A stretch of DNA of 64,000 nucleotides from Salipaludibacillus sp. LMS25 (GCF_024362805.1 NZ_CP093299.1:682001-746000), one strand, 5' to 3'; shown: positions 54,812 through 63,244, counted from the stretch's first letter. A program made the numbers and translations. Notes: generated by a model not told the origin, from the sequence alone.

Positions 54812-55966
54812 TTAAGTTGTCTTCAGTTTCCGTTGTTTATGAATCAGCAAGAACGTTAAAGCCGCCCCAATGAGAGATAACACCCCATAAAACATATAAA
54901 CAGACAATATTGTAAACCTATCCATAATAAGACCAGCGCTAATGCTAAAAAACCATGCACCGAGGCCGTTGCCAGCAGCTGAATAAACAGCCACTGCTGT
55001 CCCTCTCACTTGTTTCGGAGCAATATCCGTGACGTATTGCAATGCAGCAGGAACAAATAGTCCAATGCTGAACCCCTGTATAATCGTTGTCACATATATA
55101 AACAACGGCGAAGGGCCTGCTGCATAAAATAACCATCTTAAACCAGAAACAAATGACGCCAAAAATAAAATGATTAAAACGCCTCTTTTTTGTATCCAGC
55201 TCCCTGCCCAGTGCATGAACGGCACTTCACTTCCAGCTGCCAATAAAAACGCAAAACCGACGCCTGCTAACGTCCCTCCCGTAAACTGAATAAGTAAGCC
55301 AAAATAAAAGTTATTTGCCATAATGGGACCAAAAACAAGAAAGGTGATAACTAGAAATAATAAAAATCCCGGTACTTTGATAAGTTGTTTCATTCCACCG
55401 CGTAAATCAATAGCCGTGCTGACTGTACCATTCGGCATTTTTATAGAAAAAAACGCACTCACAAATAAAACCATTGCGAACCCATAAAAAATCACAGGCT
55501 GCCCAAACCAATCAGATAAATTCCCCATAATCCAAACGGCTAAAGCAAAACCGACCGCCCCCCACATACGAATTTTGCCATAACTCCCTCCGTGAAGAGA
55601 CACATAGTTCATTGTCATACTATCTGATAAGGGCACAATCGCACTTTGAAAAAGGGCCAGACCTGCTGCAATGGTGACGAATATAACGTACTCTTCAGCA
55701 AATAAATACGTAAATCCGATCGTTCCTGTTCCTATCACTGCAAGTGTTAACAAAAGACGTGGTTTTTTCGTATAATCACTTAGCATCCCCCAAAGAGGTT
55801 GCGAAAGCAGCATTACAACCGGACCTATTGATGTAATCATCCCAATTTGAGCACCTGTTAATCCCACATCATTTAAATAAACAGTAAGTAACGGAAAGAG
55901 TCCACCTATTGCAAAAAAGGAAAAAAAGTAAAATGCCTTCATAGTTAAAAAAGTTCGTTTATCCAT
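54812..55966 (-). CDS. Major facilitator superfamily transporter
   Basis: 384-residue, 12-span MFS protein of the MFS_1-like/LacY-nucleoside permease-like group. The between-helix-2-3 signature is WGMLSDYTKKPRLLL, with the equivalent IQKRG loop in the second half. Substrate unknown; sugar or nucleoside import or drug efflux are all possible. Only a weak AGAGG site lies ahead of ATG 55966, 23 bases behind pepV, so coupling to pepV is likely. Confidence 0.88.
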   Translation of the reverse strand: MDKRTFLTMKAFYFFSFFAIGGLFPLLTVYLNDVGLTGAQIGMITSIGPVVMLLSQPLWGMLSDYTKKPRLLLTLAVIGTGTIGFTYLFAEEYVIFVTIAAGLALFQSAIVPLSDSMTMNYVSLHGGSYGKIRMWGAVGFALAVWIMGNLSDWFGQPVIFYGFAMVLFVSAFFSIKMPNGTVSTAIDLRGGMKQLIKVPGFLLFLVITFLVFGPIMANNFYFGLLIQFTGGTLAGVGFAFLLAAGSEVPFMHWAGSWIQKRGVLIILFLASFVSGLRWLFYAAGPSPLFIYVTTIIQGFSIGLFVPAALQYVTDIAPKQVRGTAVAVYSAAGNGLGAWFFSISAGLIMDRFTILSVYMFYGVLSLIGAALTFLLIHKQRKLKTT

Positions 55967-55989
55967 AGTATTGTTAACCTCTGTTTTTC

Positions 55990-57405
55990 TTATTCTATAA
56001 ACTTGTTACTCGCCAATGTGAACATGGCATCAGCGTAAATCGATGTTAATTTAATAAGGTGATCAATCGTAATATATTCATCTGGTTGATGAATTACATC
56101 TGGCTGCCCAGGAAAAAGCGGACCAAAAGCAACCCCTGCTTGCATAGCTCTCGCATAAGTTCCTCCTCCGATCGCAATAGGCTCTCTGCACTCACCAGTA
56201 TGGCGTTTATAAACATCAGAGAGGAGCGTAATAAGAGGATGGTCTTTTCTTACACCATGGGGTTCTTGGTGACTGACAACTTCTTCTTCCATCTCCACCA
56301 TAACGAACGCTTTCACTATTCTTTCTGAAATCGCTTGATAGTCAACCCCTTTTGGGTAACGTAAGTTAAGTCCTACGCTTGCTCCTTTACCCCTTTCATA
56401 CGATATTATCCCTACGTTTACTGTAATCGCTCCTAATTGTTCATCAGTAAACGCGATCCCTAGCCGCTCTCCAACATAATCGTTATAAAACATCAAATTT
56501 AAAACATCAAAGAACGCCTTCTCTTCTGTTCTTAATGGGAGCTTTGTTAAGAAAGTCACCCCAATTAAGCCCGCATTCTCACCTTCTTCTGGCGTACTTC
56601 CATGAGCAGCCAGGCCATTGAATGTTAGTGTAATGTGAGCATGATCTGTTTCCAAATGACCTGTTATTCCTTCTTCATTCAAGAATGCCGTAAACATCCG
56701 CTTAAGGTCATCTATGTTCTTTACACGCTTACGATTCAGTTGAACCACAGCCTTATCAGGCACCATGTTAAAACGCGTTCCTGCTGAGAACGACGTAACC
56801 AATCCGTCACCGCTAACCTGTTTTTTGGTGAAACGTAAATCAGCAATCCCTTTCTCCGCCCATATGACTGGAAAATCTGCATCCGGTACGAACCCTGCAT
56901 TCGGCATCGCTTCGTGCTTAAAATAATGCTCTACACACTGCCACTCCCTTTCTTCATCCGTCCCAATGATCAACCGTATTCGTTTCTTGATAGGGAGATT
57001 AAGCTCTTTTATTAACTTCAATGCATAATAAGAGGCCATCGTCGGTCCTTTGTCGTCAAGAGCCCCTCTCGCATATATATGATTATGTCTGATGTCAGCT
57101 GAAAAAGCTGGTGTCGTCCACCCTTCTCCTCCTGGAACGACGTCAATATGGCATAGTACACCAATAATCTCGTCCCCTTCTCCCCACTCAATATGGCCCG
57201 CTTTACCATTCAAGTCTTTAACTCGAAAGCCCTCCTTCTCTGCTTTATCGAGTAACCACTTATAAGCTTTCGCGATCCCCTCACCGAACGGTGCCTTCTT
57301 AGTCACAGATGACGCCTCATAAACACTTGGTATTTTCAGGAATTCACACGTACTTTGAATCAGTTCATGTTGCCGTTTATCTACCTCTTGTTTCCAATTT
57401 ATCAC
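55990..57405 (-). CDS. pepV: M20-family dipeptidase PepV
   Basis: Zinc dipeptidase that hydrolyses dipeptides in the cytosol. 471 residues; metal ligands in GVLCHIDVVPGGEGW, GALDDKGPTMASY, IGTDEEREWQC and PDADFPV, with a lid domain at about 190-380. Upstream of the MFS gene and divergent from ytzE, as in B. subtilis. Confidence 0.95.
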   Translation of the reverse strand: MINWKQEVDKRQHELIQSTCEFLKIPSVYEASSVTKKAPFGEGIAKAYKWLLDKAEKEGFRVKDLNGKAGHIEWGEGDEIIGVLCHIDVVPGGEGWTTPAFSADIRHNHIYARGALDDKGPTMASYYALKLIKELNLPIKKRIRLIIGTDEEREWQCVEHYFKHEAMPNAGFVPDADFPVIWAEKGIADLRFTKKQVSGDGLVTSFSAGTRFNMVPDKAVVQLNRKRVKNIDDLKRMFTAFLNEEGITGHLETDHAHITLTFNGLAAHGSTPEEGENAGLIGVTFLTKLPLRTEEKAFFDVLNLMFYNDYVGERLGIAFTDEQLGAITVNVGIISYERGKGASVGLNLRYPKGVDYQAISERIVKAFVMVEMEEEVVSHQEPHGVRKDHPLITLLSDVYKRHTGECREPIAIGGGTYARAMQAGVAFGPLFPGQPDVIHQPDEYITIDHLIKLTSIYADAMFTLASNKFIE

Positions 57406-57794
57406 GTCTAAACCTCCATTTAAAAGGATATTTATCAGTATACGCCTTTGTTATGTGTTGAAATAGACTTCCAATGAATAAGTATAAAGACATAGTCTTC
57501 TTCCCTTTAAAAATGAGTCTTTCTTTACTATTGGGTCTTTTCTGCGTTAAACTATAGAAAAGAAGGGAGGGCGTATAGACTGATGTTTTCATCTTACCAT
57601 GTGTAAACAGTCTCTCACACCTTCTCACGACTTACGTGCTCGTTCAACCGGAAACATATTTCTCTTAGAGACGAGTATATTCTAATCATTATCTCATTGT
57701 TCTGTCCCTTAAGTTTAATGTCTTTAAAAACGTTACCCTTCACTTGCACCTTTTTTCTATCACAAATGGGTGACCATTAATAAGGAGTGGTTTT
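57406..57794. other. Divergent spacer between pepV and ytzE
   Basis: About 390 bases. No supported gene; must contain promoters for both genes, but no clear boxes were found. Confidence 0.4.
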
Positions 57795-58013
57795 TTGAAG
57801 CCTTCAACTGAGCGGATGTTAACCCGAATTAAATCGATTTACTTATTTATCAAAAAAAAGGGAAGCGTCACGACAAAAGAATTAGTTGAGGAGTTCGGGA
57901 TCACTGAACGAACTGTCCAGCGAGACCTTAATGTTTTAGAATACAACAAGCTCGTTGTAAGTATTGAGCGAGGCGTTTGGACAACAACTAAGAAAAAAGT
58001 AAAAGTATCTTAA
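57795..58013 (+). CDS. ytzE: DeoR-type small HTH protein YtzE
   Basis: 72 residues with only an N-terminal DeoR-like winged helix (VTTKELVEEFGITERTVQRDLNVLE, seen as TTKELVEEFGI and ERTVQRDLNVLEY) and no sugar-phosphate domain, the normal YtzE form. TTG 57795 follows AAGGAGTGG. Target unknown. Own terminator. Confidence 0.9.
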   Translation: MKPSTERMLTRIKSIYLFIKKKGSVTTKELVEEFGITERTVQRDLNVLEYNKLVVSIERGVWTTTKKKVKVS

Positions 58014-58072
58014 ATAGCTGATAAATTGCCATTGAAAGCTTTCAGGGTATCAAATAATGCTTTTAAAAGAAT

Positions 58073-58105
58073 GAGCTAGGAGAGGGTTTCTCCTAGCTTT
58101 TTTCT
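58073..58105 (+). terminator. Terminator of ytzE
   Basis: AGCTAGGAGA and TCTCCTAGCT arms, then TTTTTTCTT. The stem has the same sequence as the PBP terminator at 17118. Confidence 0.92.
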
Positions 58106-58138
58106 TACTATTAAACTTTCTAATCTAAATCAGCTCGT

Positions 58139-58846
58139 CTAGTCTAATAACTTCTCCAGCTCATCTTCCGTAAGTTCTCGATACGTGCCAAGTGCAAGTG
58201 TCTCATCCAAATCAAGTGGCCCGATCCGTTCACGCTTTAACGCCACAACTCGCTTTCCGCAAGCTTGAAACATCCGTTTCACTTGGTGAAATTTCCCTTC
58301 CTGAATCGTAAGGTGTAATACGTCCTTTTCCTTTTCATTCAACACTTTCACAACAGCTGGCTTTGTCACATAACCATCGTCTAACTCGATCCCTCTCTCT
58401 AAAGCTGACATGTCCTCTTTATCAACCGGCTTATCGACATGAACACGATACATTTTATCGACTTTTTTCTTCGGGGACGTCAGTTTATGAGCCAATTGGC
58501 CATCATTCGTTAGAAGCATAAGCCCAGTCGTATCTTTATCAAGTCGTCCAACGGGAAATGGTTCATATAACGCATCCTCAGGCTCCAATAGATCAATGAC
58601 AGTCCTTTCCCGCTTATCCTCCGTGGCTGAGATGACCCCTTCAGGCTTATTCATCATTAAATAGACAAAAGGTTTATAATGAAGCCGTTCTCCAAATACT
58701 TCAAGCGTGTCAGTCTCTGGGTTGACATGCGTTTTTCCATCCTTAACGACGGTATCATTAACGGTAAAGCCCCCTTGTTTAAGCAGGTTCTTGACTTCCT
58801 TTCTAGAACCGAAGCCCATTGACGCTAGCAATTTATCCGCACGCAA
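58139..58846 (-). CDS. rsuA: 16S rRNA pseudouridine synthase, RsuA family
   Basis: Makes pseudouridine in the small-subunit rRNA (position 516 in E. coli numbering for RsuA). 235 residues: S4 domain (about 1-55, LRADKLLASMGFGSRKEVK) and catalytic domain with VGRLDKDTTGLMLLTNDG holding the catalytic Asp. TTG 58846 follows GAGGGAG. Third gene of the ftsW-like/rodA-like/rsuA leftward cluster; corresponds to B. subtilis ytzG beside ytgP. Confidence 0.94.
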   Translation of the reverse strand: MRADKLLASMGFGSRKEVKNLLKQGGFTVNDTVVKDGKTHVNPETDTLEVFGERLHYKPFVYLMMNKPEGVISATEDKRERTVIDLLEPEDALYEPFPVGRLDKDTTGLMLLTNDGQLAHKLTSPKKKVDKMYRVHVDKPVDKEDMSALERGIELDDGYVTKPAVVKVLNEKEKDVLHLTIQEGKFHQVKRMFQACGKRVVALKRERIGPLDLDETLALGTYRELTEDELEKLLD

Positions 58847-58864
58847 GACAACTCCCTCATTTCA

Positions 58865-60040
58865 TCACTCTTCTTCACCAAACATATAATGTCGCGTTCT
58901 TATATTAACATTTAAAACGATACCTACGGCCAGCATGTTCGTAATTAACGCACTTCCTCCATAACTAATAAAAGGTAACGCAAGCCCTGTGATCGGCACT
59001 AAACCGATCGTCATCCCAATGTTTTGAAAGATTTGAAACACCAGTAACCCAATAACACCTGCTACTAAGTAGGTTCCAAAACTATTGTTACAGTTAAATG
59101 CAATGATAACCATGCGATATAACAACAAAAAGTAGACGACGAGCAAGACAGTAGCACCGACAAAGCCAAATTCTTCACCGATTACAGCAAAAATAAAATC
59201 TGTATGAAGCTCAGGGATACTACCGCTTTGAGCTTTCACACCACTTCCAAATCCGCTCCCATAAAGCTGACCAGAACCAATTCCCTGTATCGCATGATAA
59301 AGCTGATACCCCTCTCCTCGAGTATCAGCACTGGGATCGAGCCACGCGTAAATTCGCGGTAGTTGGTGTTTTCTTATAATTTTAATAAAATACTCCATGT
59401 GATTGTTATGAAGCCAGACAAGGAAAGCAACAAACGCACCGGCGAGCCCCATGAGTAAGCTAATCATTCGAAACGACACACCGACCATTAAGATCATAAT
59501 AAAAATAGTCGCTGCGATAATTAACGCCGTTCCTAAGTCCGGCTGAACTAAAATTAACGCAAATGGCGGCAAGCCGACAGCTAATATTTTCCCAATAACA
59601 ATACAATCGGATTTAAAGGATTTTTCTCGTGGTTTTTTTGCAATCAAAAAAATTAAATGAGCCAGAGCAATGATCAAAAAGATTTTGACAAACTCAGAAG
59701 GCTGAAAAAGTGGAGCATCTAACCCTATCCAACGCGTAGCACCATTTCGTGTAACGCTCAAATAAGGGACAAAGCGGACAATCAGTAACATGACCATTCC
59801 AATAATATAGAGAGGAATTGAAAAGTTTTTAAAATCCTCATAATCCACCACCATGACGGCAAACATTAAGATCGTCCCAATACCGAACCAGATAATTTGG
59901 CGCTGTACATAATACACCGGGGCATAATGGTATTGCCCCGCTGCACTGTAGATTGCTACTAAGCTAATACACATGAGAACGAATAAAAAAAACAACAATG
60001 AATAATCTAACTGCTGAAACGCACTTTTTCTCTCTTGCAT
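58865..60040 (-). CDS. SEDS-family glycosyltransferase, RodA-like
   Basis: Polytopic peptidoglycan polymerase of the SEDS family, 391 residues, about ten membrane spans. RodA-type marks: WIGLDAPLFQPSEFVKI, FQPDLGTALI-like VQPDLGTALII, the catalytic loop SIPELHTDFIFAVIGEEFG and the end motif QNIGMTIGLVPITGLALPFISYGGS quoted in part. ATG 60040 follows GTAGGTGA. It lies 26 bases behind an FtsW-like paralogue. Either a lateral-wall polymerase or a specialised duplicate; the main rodA locus is unknown. Confidence 0.9.
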   Translation of the reverse strand: MQERKSAFQQLDYSLLFFLFVLMCISLVAIYSAAGQYHYAPVYYVQRQIIWFGIGTILMFAVMVVDYEDFKNFSIPLYIIGMVMLLIVRFVPYLSVTRNGATRWIGLDAPLFQPSEFVKIFLIIALAHLIFLIAKKPREKSFKSDCIVIGKILAVGLPPFALILVQPDLGTALIIAATIFIMILMVGVSFRMISLLMGLAGAFVAFLVWLHNNHMEYFIKIIRKHQLPRIYAWLDPSADTRGEGYQLYHAIQGIGSGQLYGSGFGSGVKAQSGSIPELHTDFIFAVIGEEFGFVGATVLLVVYFLLLYRMVIIAFNCNNSFGTYLVAGVIGLLVFQIFQNIGMTIGLVPITGLALPFISYGGSALITNMLAVGIVLNVNIRTRHYMFGEEE

Positions 60041-60066
60041 CGATTCACCTACTCACACTTTCAAAT

Positions 60067-61269
60067 TTATTTCACAATCGTAACACGCGGTCTTCCTACT
60101 CTAACCTCTTCATTCTTTACTAAAGGCATTTCTTCATGTTTCCCCAATCCTTCTTGTCGTTCTTTTTCAGTGCGTCTCGAAATATTGGCAAGAATTCCTA
60201 CTGCGATGAAATTAACTAATAATGACGACCCACCATAACTAATAAAAGGAAATGGAATCCCTGTAATCGGTAAGAGGCCGTTAACTGCTCCTGCATTAAA
60301 TATCATTTGAATACTCAACTGAAAAACAATGCCAAAGGCAAGCAAGCTGCCAAAAGCATCTTTACAGCGGGTCCCAATAATGACTCCGCGACTAATAATT
60401 GCAAGCATTAATAAGAAGACGAAAGCGATGCCGATTAACCCCAATTCCTCACTGACAATTGCCAGAATAAAATCAGTATGAGCTTCAGGAAGATAAAAGA
60501 GTTTTTGGACACTCTGACCTAATCCAGCGCCTGAAAGGCCACCGTGAGCAATCGCAATATACGACTGGACAAGCTGAAAACCCCCTGTTTGCTCTAATTC
60601 GAACGGATTGCGATAGCCTAGTAACCGATTTAACCGGTAAGTTGCCGATTGAGCATAATGGTAAAGTGCCCAAGCCGCAAGAGAGCTTAAAGAGATAATA
60701 TGAAGCATGCGCGCTCCAGAACAAAACGCTAATAATCCAGCCACTAATACGATTGAAGTAGCCGTCCCTAAGTCTGGTTGGAACATGATGAGAATAAAAA
60801 ACCCAAGCACAATAATTAACGGTGGCATAACACCTGTAAAAAACTTGTTAATATAGGCTTGCTTTCTTGAATAAACATACGCTAAATAAATAATCGACCC
60901 AATTTTAACAAACTCCGATGGTTGGATTCTAATGGGTCCAACATTAATCCATCTCATGGAGCCGTTAACTACATAGCCAACACCCGGAACTAAAATAAGG
61001 AGCAATAGCGCAAACGAGCCAAACACAATCCACGGCACTAATTTACGAAAATGCCGATACGGAAAAAACATAAAAAAAGTGAACATGACCGCAGACATCA
61101 CCAGCCACTGTAGCTGACGATCAAAAAAATAAGTCGTGTTGTCATAAACCTGATACCCCTGAACATAACTTGCACTATATACCATCACAAGTCCAAATAA
61201 AGCAAGGAGTACGATACTGACAATAAGATACCAATCTATATAAAGGCCTTTACGCTTTTCTTCTTCCAA
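60067..61269 (-). CDS. SEDS-family glycosyltransferase, FtsW-like
   Basis: 400 residues from TTG 61269 (GGAGGTG at 6 bases). About ten spans, with IRIQPSEFVKIGSIIY, LIMFQPDLGTATSIV, GLSGAGLGQSVQKLFYLPEAHTDFI and NGLLPITGIPFPFISYGGSS, which match FtsW/SpoVE better than RodA. A basic/acidic cytosolic tail follows. First gene of the cluster. No PBP2-type transpeptidase, the usual SEDS partner, is adjacent. Confidence 0.9.
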   Translation of the reverse strand: MEEEKRKGLYIDWYLIVSIVLLALFGLVMVYSASYVQGYQVYDNTTYFFDRQLQWLVMSAVMFTFFMFFPYRHFRKLVPWIVFGSFALLLLILVPGVGYVVNGSMRWINVGPIRIQPSEFVKIGSIIYLAYVYSRKQAYINKFFTGVMPPLIIVLGFFILIMFQPDLGTATSIVLVAGLLAFCSGARMLHIISLSSLAAWALYHYAQSATYRLNRLLGYRNPFELEQTGGFQLVQSYIAIAHGGLSGAGLGQSVQKLFYLPEAHTDFILAIVSEELGLIGIAFVFLLMLAIISRGVIIGTRCKDAFGSLLAFGIVFQLSIQMIFNAGAVNGLLPITGIPFPFISYGGSSLLVNFIAVGILANISRRTEKERQEGLGKHEEMPLVKNEEVRVGRPRVTIVK

Positions 61270-61484
61270 GGTGTTCACCTCCGTGCCTATACGGCAACGA
61301 CCATGCTAATTCTTTCATTATAGCAGATGGCGCCCCTTGCTAAAAGAGACTTCCGACCGTAGTTAAAATAAAAGTTACTGGAAAAATATTAAATGCCTGG
61401 CCAAATAAGATCATGAAGGGAAAAAGGGGTACTCCCAACTCATATAACGTCTATTTATACGCCACATAATGCGTTTAATCTTTG

Positions 61485-61643
61485 ATAAAACGAACCTCCA
61501 ATCAGTGGGAGTATTCGTTCTTCTCCCACTGACTGGTAGTTGAGTTAATCAGGCCATTAGCGGCCGTTACCTCCTGCCTAAATAGAGTTAGCTCTCCTCT
61601 CTATTTTAAGCCGGGAGTTTTACGGACGGTTATCTGGGATAAA
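61485..61643 (+). repeat. Interspersed repeat copy 9, subfamily A
   Basis: Full copy, from ATAAAACGAACCTCCAATCA to TGGGATAAA. Hairpin 1 is CAGTGGGAG/CTCCCACTG; hairpin 2 is CTCCTGCCT/AAGCCGGGAG with mismatches. It lies between the ftsW-like start and the wrbA remnant. Confidence 0.9.
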
Positions 61644-61788
61644 CTAGTTACCTTTTAATTAAGACAACTAGCTAATCATCATTATCATTTCAATCAAGAG
61701 CCGCGATTTTGAGTAGATCTCTTTAAATAACCAAATGAACATTCCCACATATAGACGAAAAATTTTAAAAAAAGTTTCGCTCCCATTA

Positions 61789-61822
61789 GAAAAAACTGCT
61801 GTAGATCTTAACAGCAGTTTAA
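61789..61822 (-). terminator. Terminator downstream of the wrbA remnant
   Basis: AAACTGCTG and CAGCAGTTT arms; the minus strand continues TTTTCTAATG. The original wrbA terminator has therefore survived. Confidence 0.85.
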
Positions 61823-61864
61823 AAAGTCACAAAAATATATCCTTATGATCATATAATTTACGAG

Positions 61865-62164
61865 TTATTTTAATGCTTTCGCCACACTGGCAACCCTTTT
61901 ACCCAATCGTTTTGCCATAAGTAAATCTCTTTGATCTGGCTGTGAACGACCATCAGGACCAGCAACAGTGGAAGCTGAGTATGGTGACCCGCCAATCCCA
62001 TCCGCTGTTAGCTGTTCTTGGTTTTCGCTGTAAGAAAGTCCCACGAAGATAATCCCGAAGTGGAAAAGGGAAATAAGTGAAGTAATAGTAGTTGTTTCTT
62101 GCCCACCATGAATGGAACCGGTACTTGTAAAAAATACCTGCCACTTTCCCTTCCAATTCGCCAT
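61865..62164 (-). pseudogene. wrbA: wrbA-type NAD(P)H:quinone oxidoreductase, 5' half lost
   Basis: The 99 codons encode the C-terminal half of WrbA/flavodoxin-like quinone reductase: FFTSTGSIHGGQETT, GIIFVGLSYSENQ, GGSPYSASTVAGPDGRSQP and DLLMAKRLGKRVASVAKAL. The first ~100 residues, including the FMN phosphate loop, are absent. Coding sequence stops six bases short of repeat copy 10 and no N-terminal half is found on the other side, so the loss coincides with the repeat border. The fragment cannot bind FMN normally. It faces a YodB/HxlR-type regulator, a common arrangement for quinone reductases. Confidence 0.85.
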
Positions 62165-62170
62165 TCGCCC

Positions 62171-62329
62171 ATAAAGCTAAGCTTCAATCAGTGGGAGTTT
62201 TCCTTCATCGCCCACTAATTGCTCGTTTAACTTATGGGACCTTTAGGGGCAGTTTATCCCCCACCTCAACTTTTCGATCTTCTTAAGTTTTGAGGTGGGG
62301 GTTTTACTGACCCTTAAGAGTGGGATAAA
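62171..62329 (+). repeat. Interspersed repeat copy 10, subfamily B
   Basis: From ATAAAGCTAAGCTTCAATCA to TGGGATAAA. Hairpin 2 is CCCCCACCT/GAGGTGGGGG, enclosed by AGGGGCAGT and ACTGACCCT (one mismatch). Its left edge marks the breakpoint of wrbA. Confidence 0.92.
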
Positions 62330-62442
62330 TATGAGTTTAGTTCTACAATTCCTGACACTCCCCACAACTAAACCTCTTATTTTTTGAAATGATCAATCAT
62401 TATGTCTATTACTTACCTTTAGTTAGACTGTTAAGTCGCTCC

Positions 62443-62472
62443 TTACTATTGTCAAGTAAAGTATGCTATAAT
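62443..62472 (+). promoter_or_regulatory. HxlR/YodB-type operator and promoter
   Basis: TTACT-N7-AGTAA (62443-62459) is an inverted repeat like the sites used by YodB-group regulators; TATAAT (62467-62472) follows it. On the other strand TTGACA (62450-62455) overlaps the same site and points to wrbA. A single operator could thus control both directions. Confidence 0.55.
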
Positions 62473-62483
62473 AAAGTCAGGCA

Positions 62484-62601
62484 AAAAACGAACCTTCAAT
62501 AAGTGAATCAGGACATTCGCGTCCGCTCTCTCCCGCCTCAGTAGACTAGCTCTGCTCTCTATTTTGAAGCGGGAGCTTTTCGAACGGTTATCTGTAATAA
62601 A
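62484..62601 (+). repeat. Interspersed repeat copy 11, hairpin 1 deleted
   Basis: AAAAAACGAACCTTCAAT joins directly to AAGTGAATCAGGACATTCGC; hairpin 2 is CTCCCGCCT/AAGCGGGAG; the right end is TGTAATAAA. It lies between the -10 box and the ribosome site of the HxlR gene, so it is probably transcribed as its 5' leader. Confidence 0.88.
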
Positions 62602-62624
62602 GATGCCTGGGGAGTGATATAACA

Positions 62625-62936
62625 ATGGAAAAGATGAATCTATGCCCAAAATTTGAATCGGCATTTCAACTACTTGGTCAACGATGGAATGGGTTAATCC
62701 TTCGTGTGCTTTTACAAGGTCCTGTTCGGTTTCGAGACATTTCATCGAATATTCCAAGTATGAGTGATAAAATGCTCGTTGACCGATTGAAACAATTAGA
62801 GGAAGCAGGGCTTATTGAAAGGTCTGTCTATCCAGAAACACCAGTCCGTATTGAATATCAGTTGACTGAAAAAGGGAAAGCATTAGAAACTGCCCTTGAC
62901 GAAATTCAACATTGGGCTGAAACGTGGGTTGACTGA
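62625..62936 (+). CDS. HxlR/MarR-type redox regulator, YodB/CatR-like
   Basis: 103-residue winged-helix protein closely resembling B. subtilis YodB: LCPKFESAFQLLGQRWNGLI, PVRFRDISSNIPSMSDKML, RLKQLEEAGLIERSVYPETPVRIEYQLTEKG quoted in parts. Cys7 corresponds to the conserved redox-sensing Cys6 of YodB; the C-terminal cysteines of YodB are missing, so sensing would rely on S-thiolation or an intersubunit disulfide through this Cys. YodB-group proteins repress azoreductases, nitroreductases and quinone reductases and respond to quinones. ATG follows GGAGTGA. Its divergent wrbA target is broken. Confidence 0.92.
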   Translation: MEKMNLCPKFESAFQLLGQRWNGLILRVLLQGPVRFRDISSNIPSMSDKMLVDRLKQLEEAGLIERSVYPETPVRIEYQLTEKGKALETALDEIQHWAETWVD

Positions 62937-63026
62937 GCTTAACCTTAGGCGTAAAAATAGTTTTTAATAATTTAGAAAGCTAACTTAACTGCTTTCGTTA
63001 ATTATACAAAATAAGTGTTTAAGGTT

Positions 63027-63060
63027 GACCTTTTTCTCATTGTGAAAAGGTCTTTTTCTT
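63027..63060 (+). terminator. Terminator of the HxlR gene
   Basis: GACCTTTT and AAAAGGTC arms with a 10-base loop, then TTTTTCTT. Confidence 0.9.
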
Positions 63061-63086
63061 CGGTTATGGCTTTTTAGTTTTCCATC

Positions 63087-63244
63087 ATAAAGCTAAACTT
63101 CAATCAGTGGGAGTTTTCCTTCATCCCCACTGATTGTGCGTTTAACTTATGGGACCTTTAGGGGCAGTTTATCCCCCACCTTAACTTTTCGACCTTCTTA
63201 AGTTTTGAGGTGGGGGTTTTACTGACCCTTAAGAGTGGGATAAA
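63087..63244 (+). repeat. Interspersed repeat copy 12, subfamily B
   Basis: Nearly identical to copy 10 (ATAAAGCTAAACTTCAATCA to TGGGATAAA), with hairpin 1 AATCAGTGGGAG/CCCCACTGATT and hairpin 2 CCCCCACCT/GAGGTGGGGG. Confidence 0.92.

Noticed and set aside
8173..63244. The spaced repeats as a dispersed CRISPR or riboswitch family
   Set aside because: Copies are kilobases apart without spacers or cas genes, and they do not precede a common class of gene.
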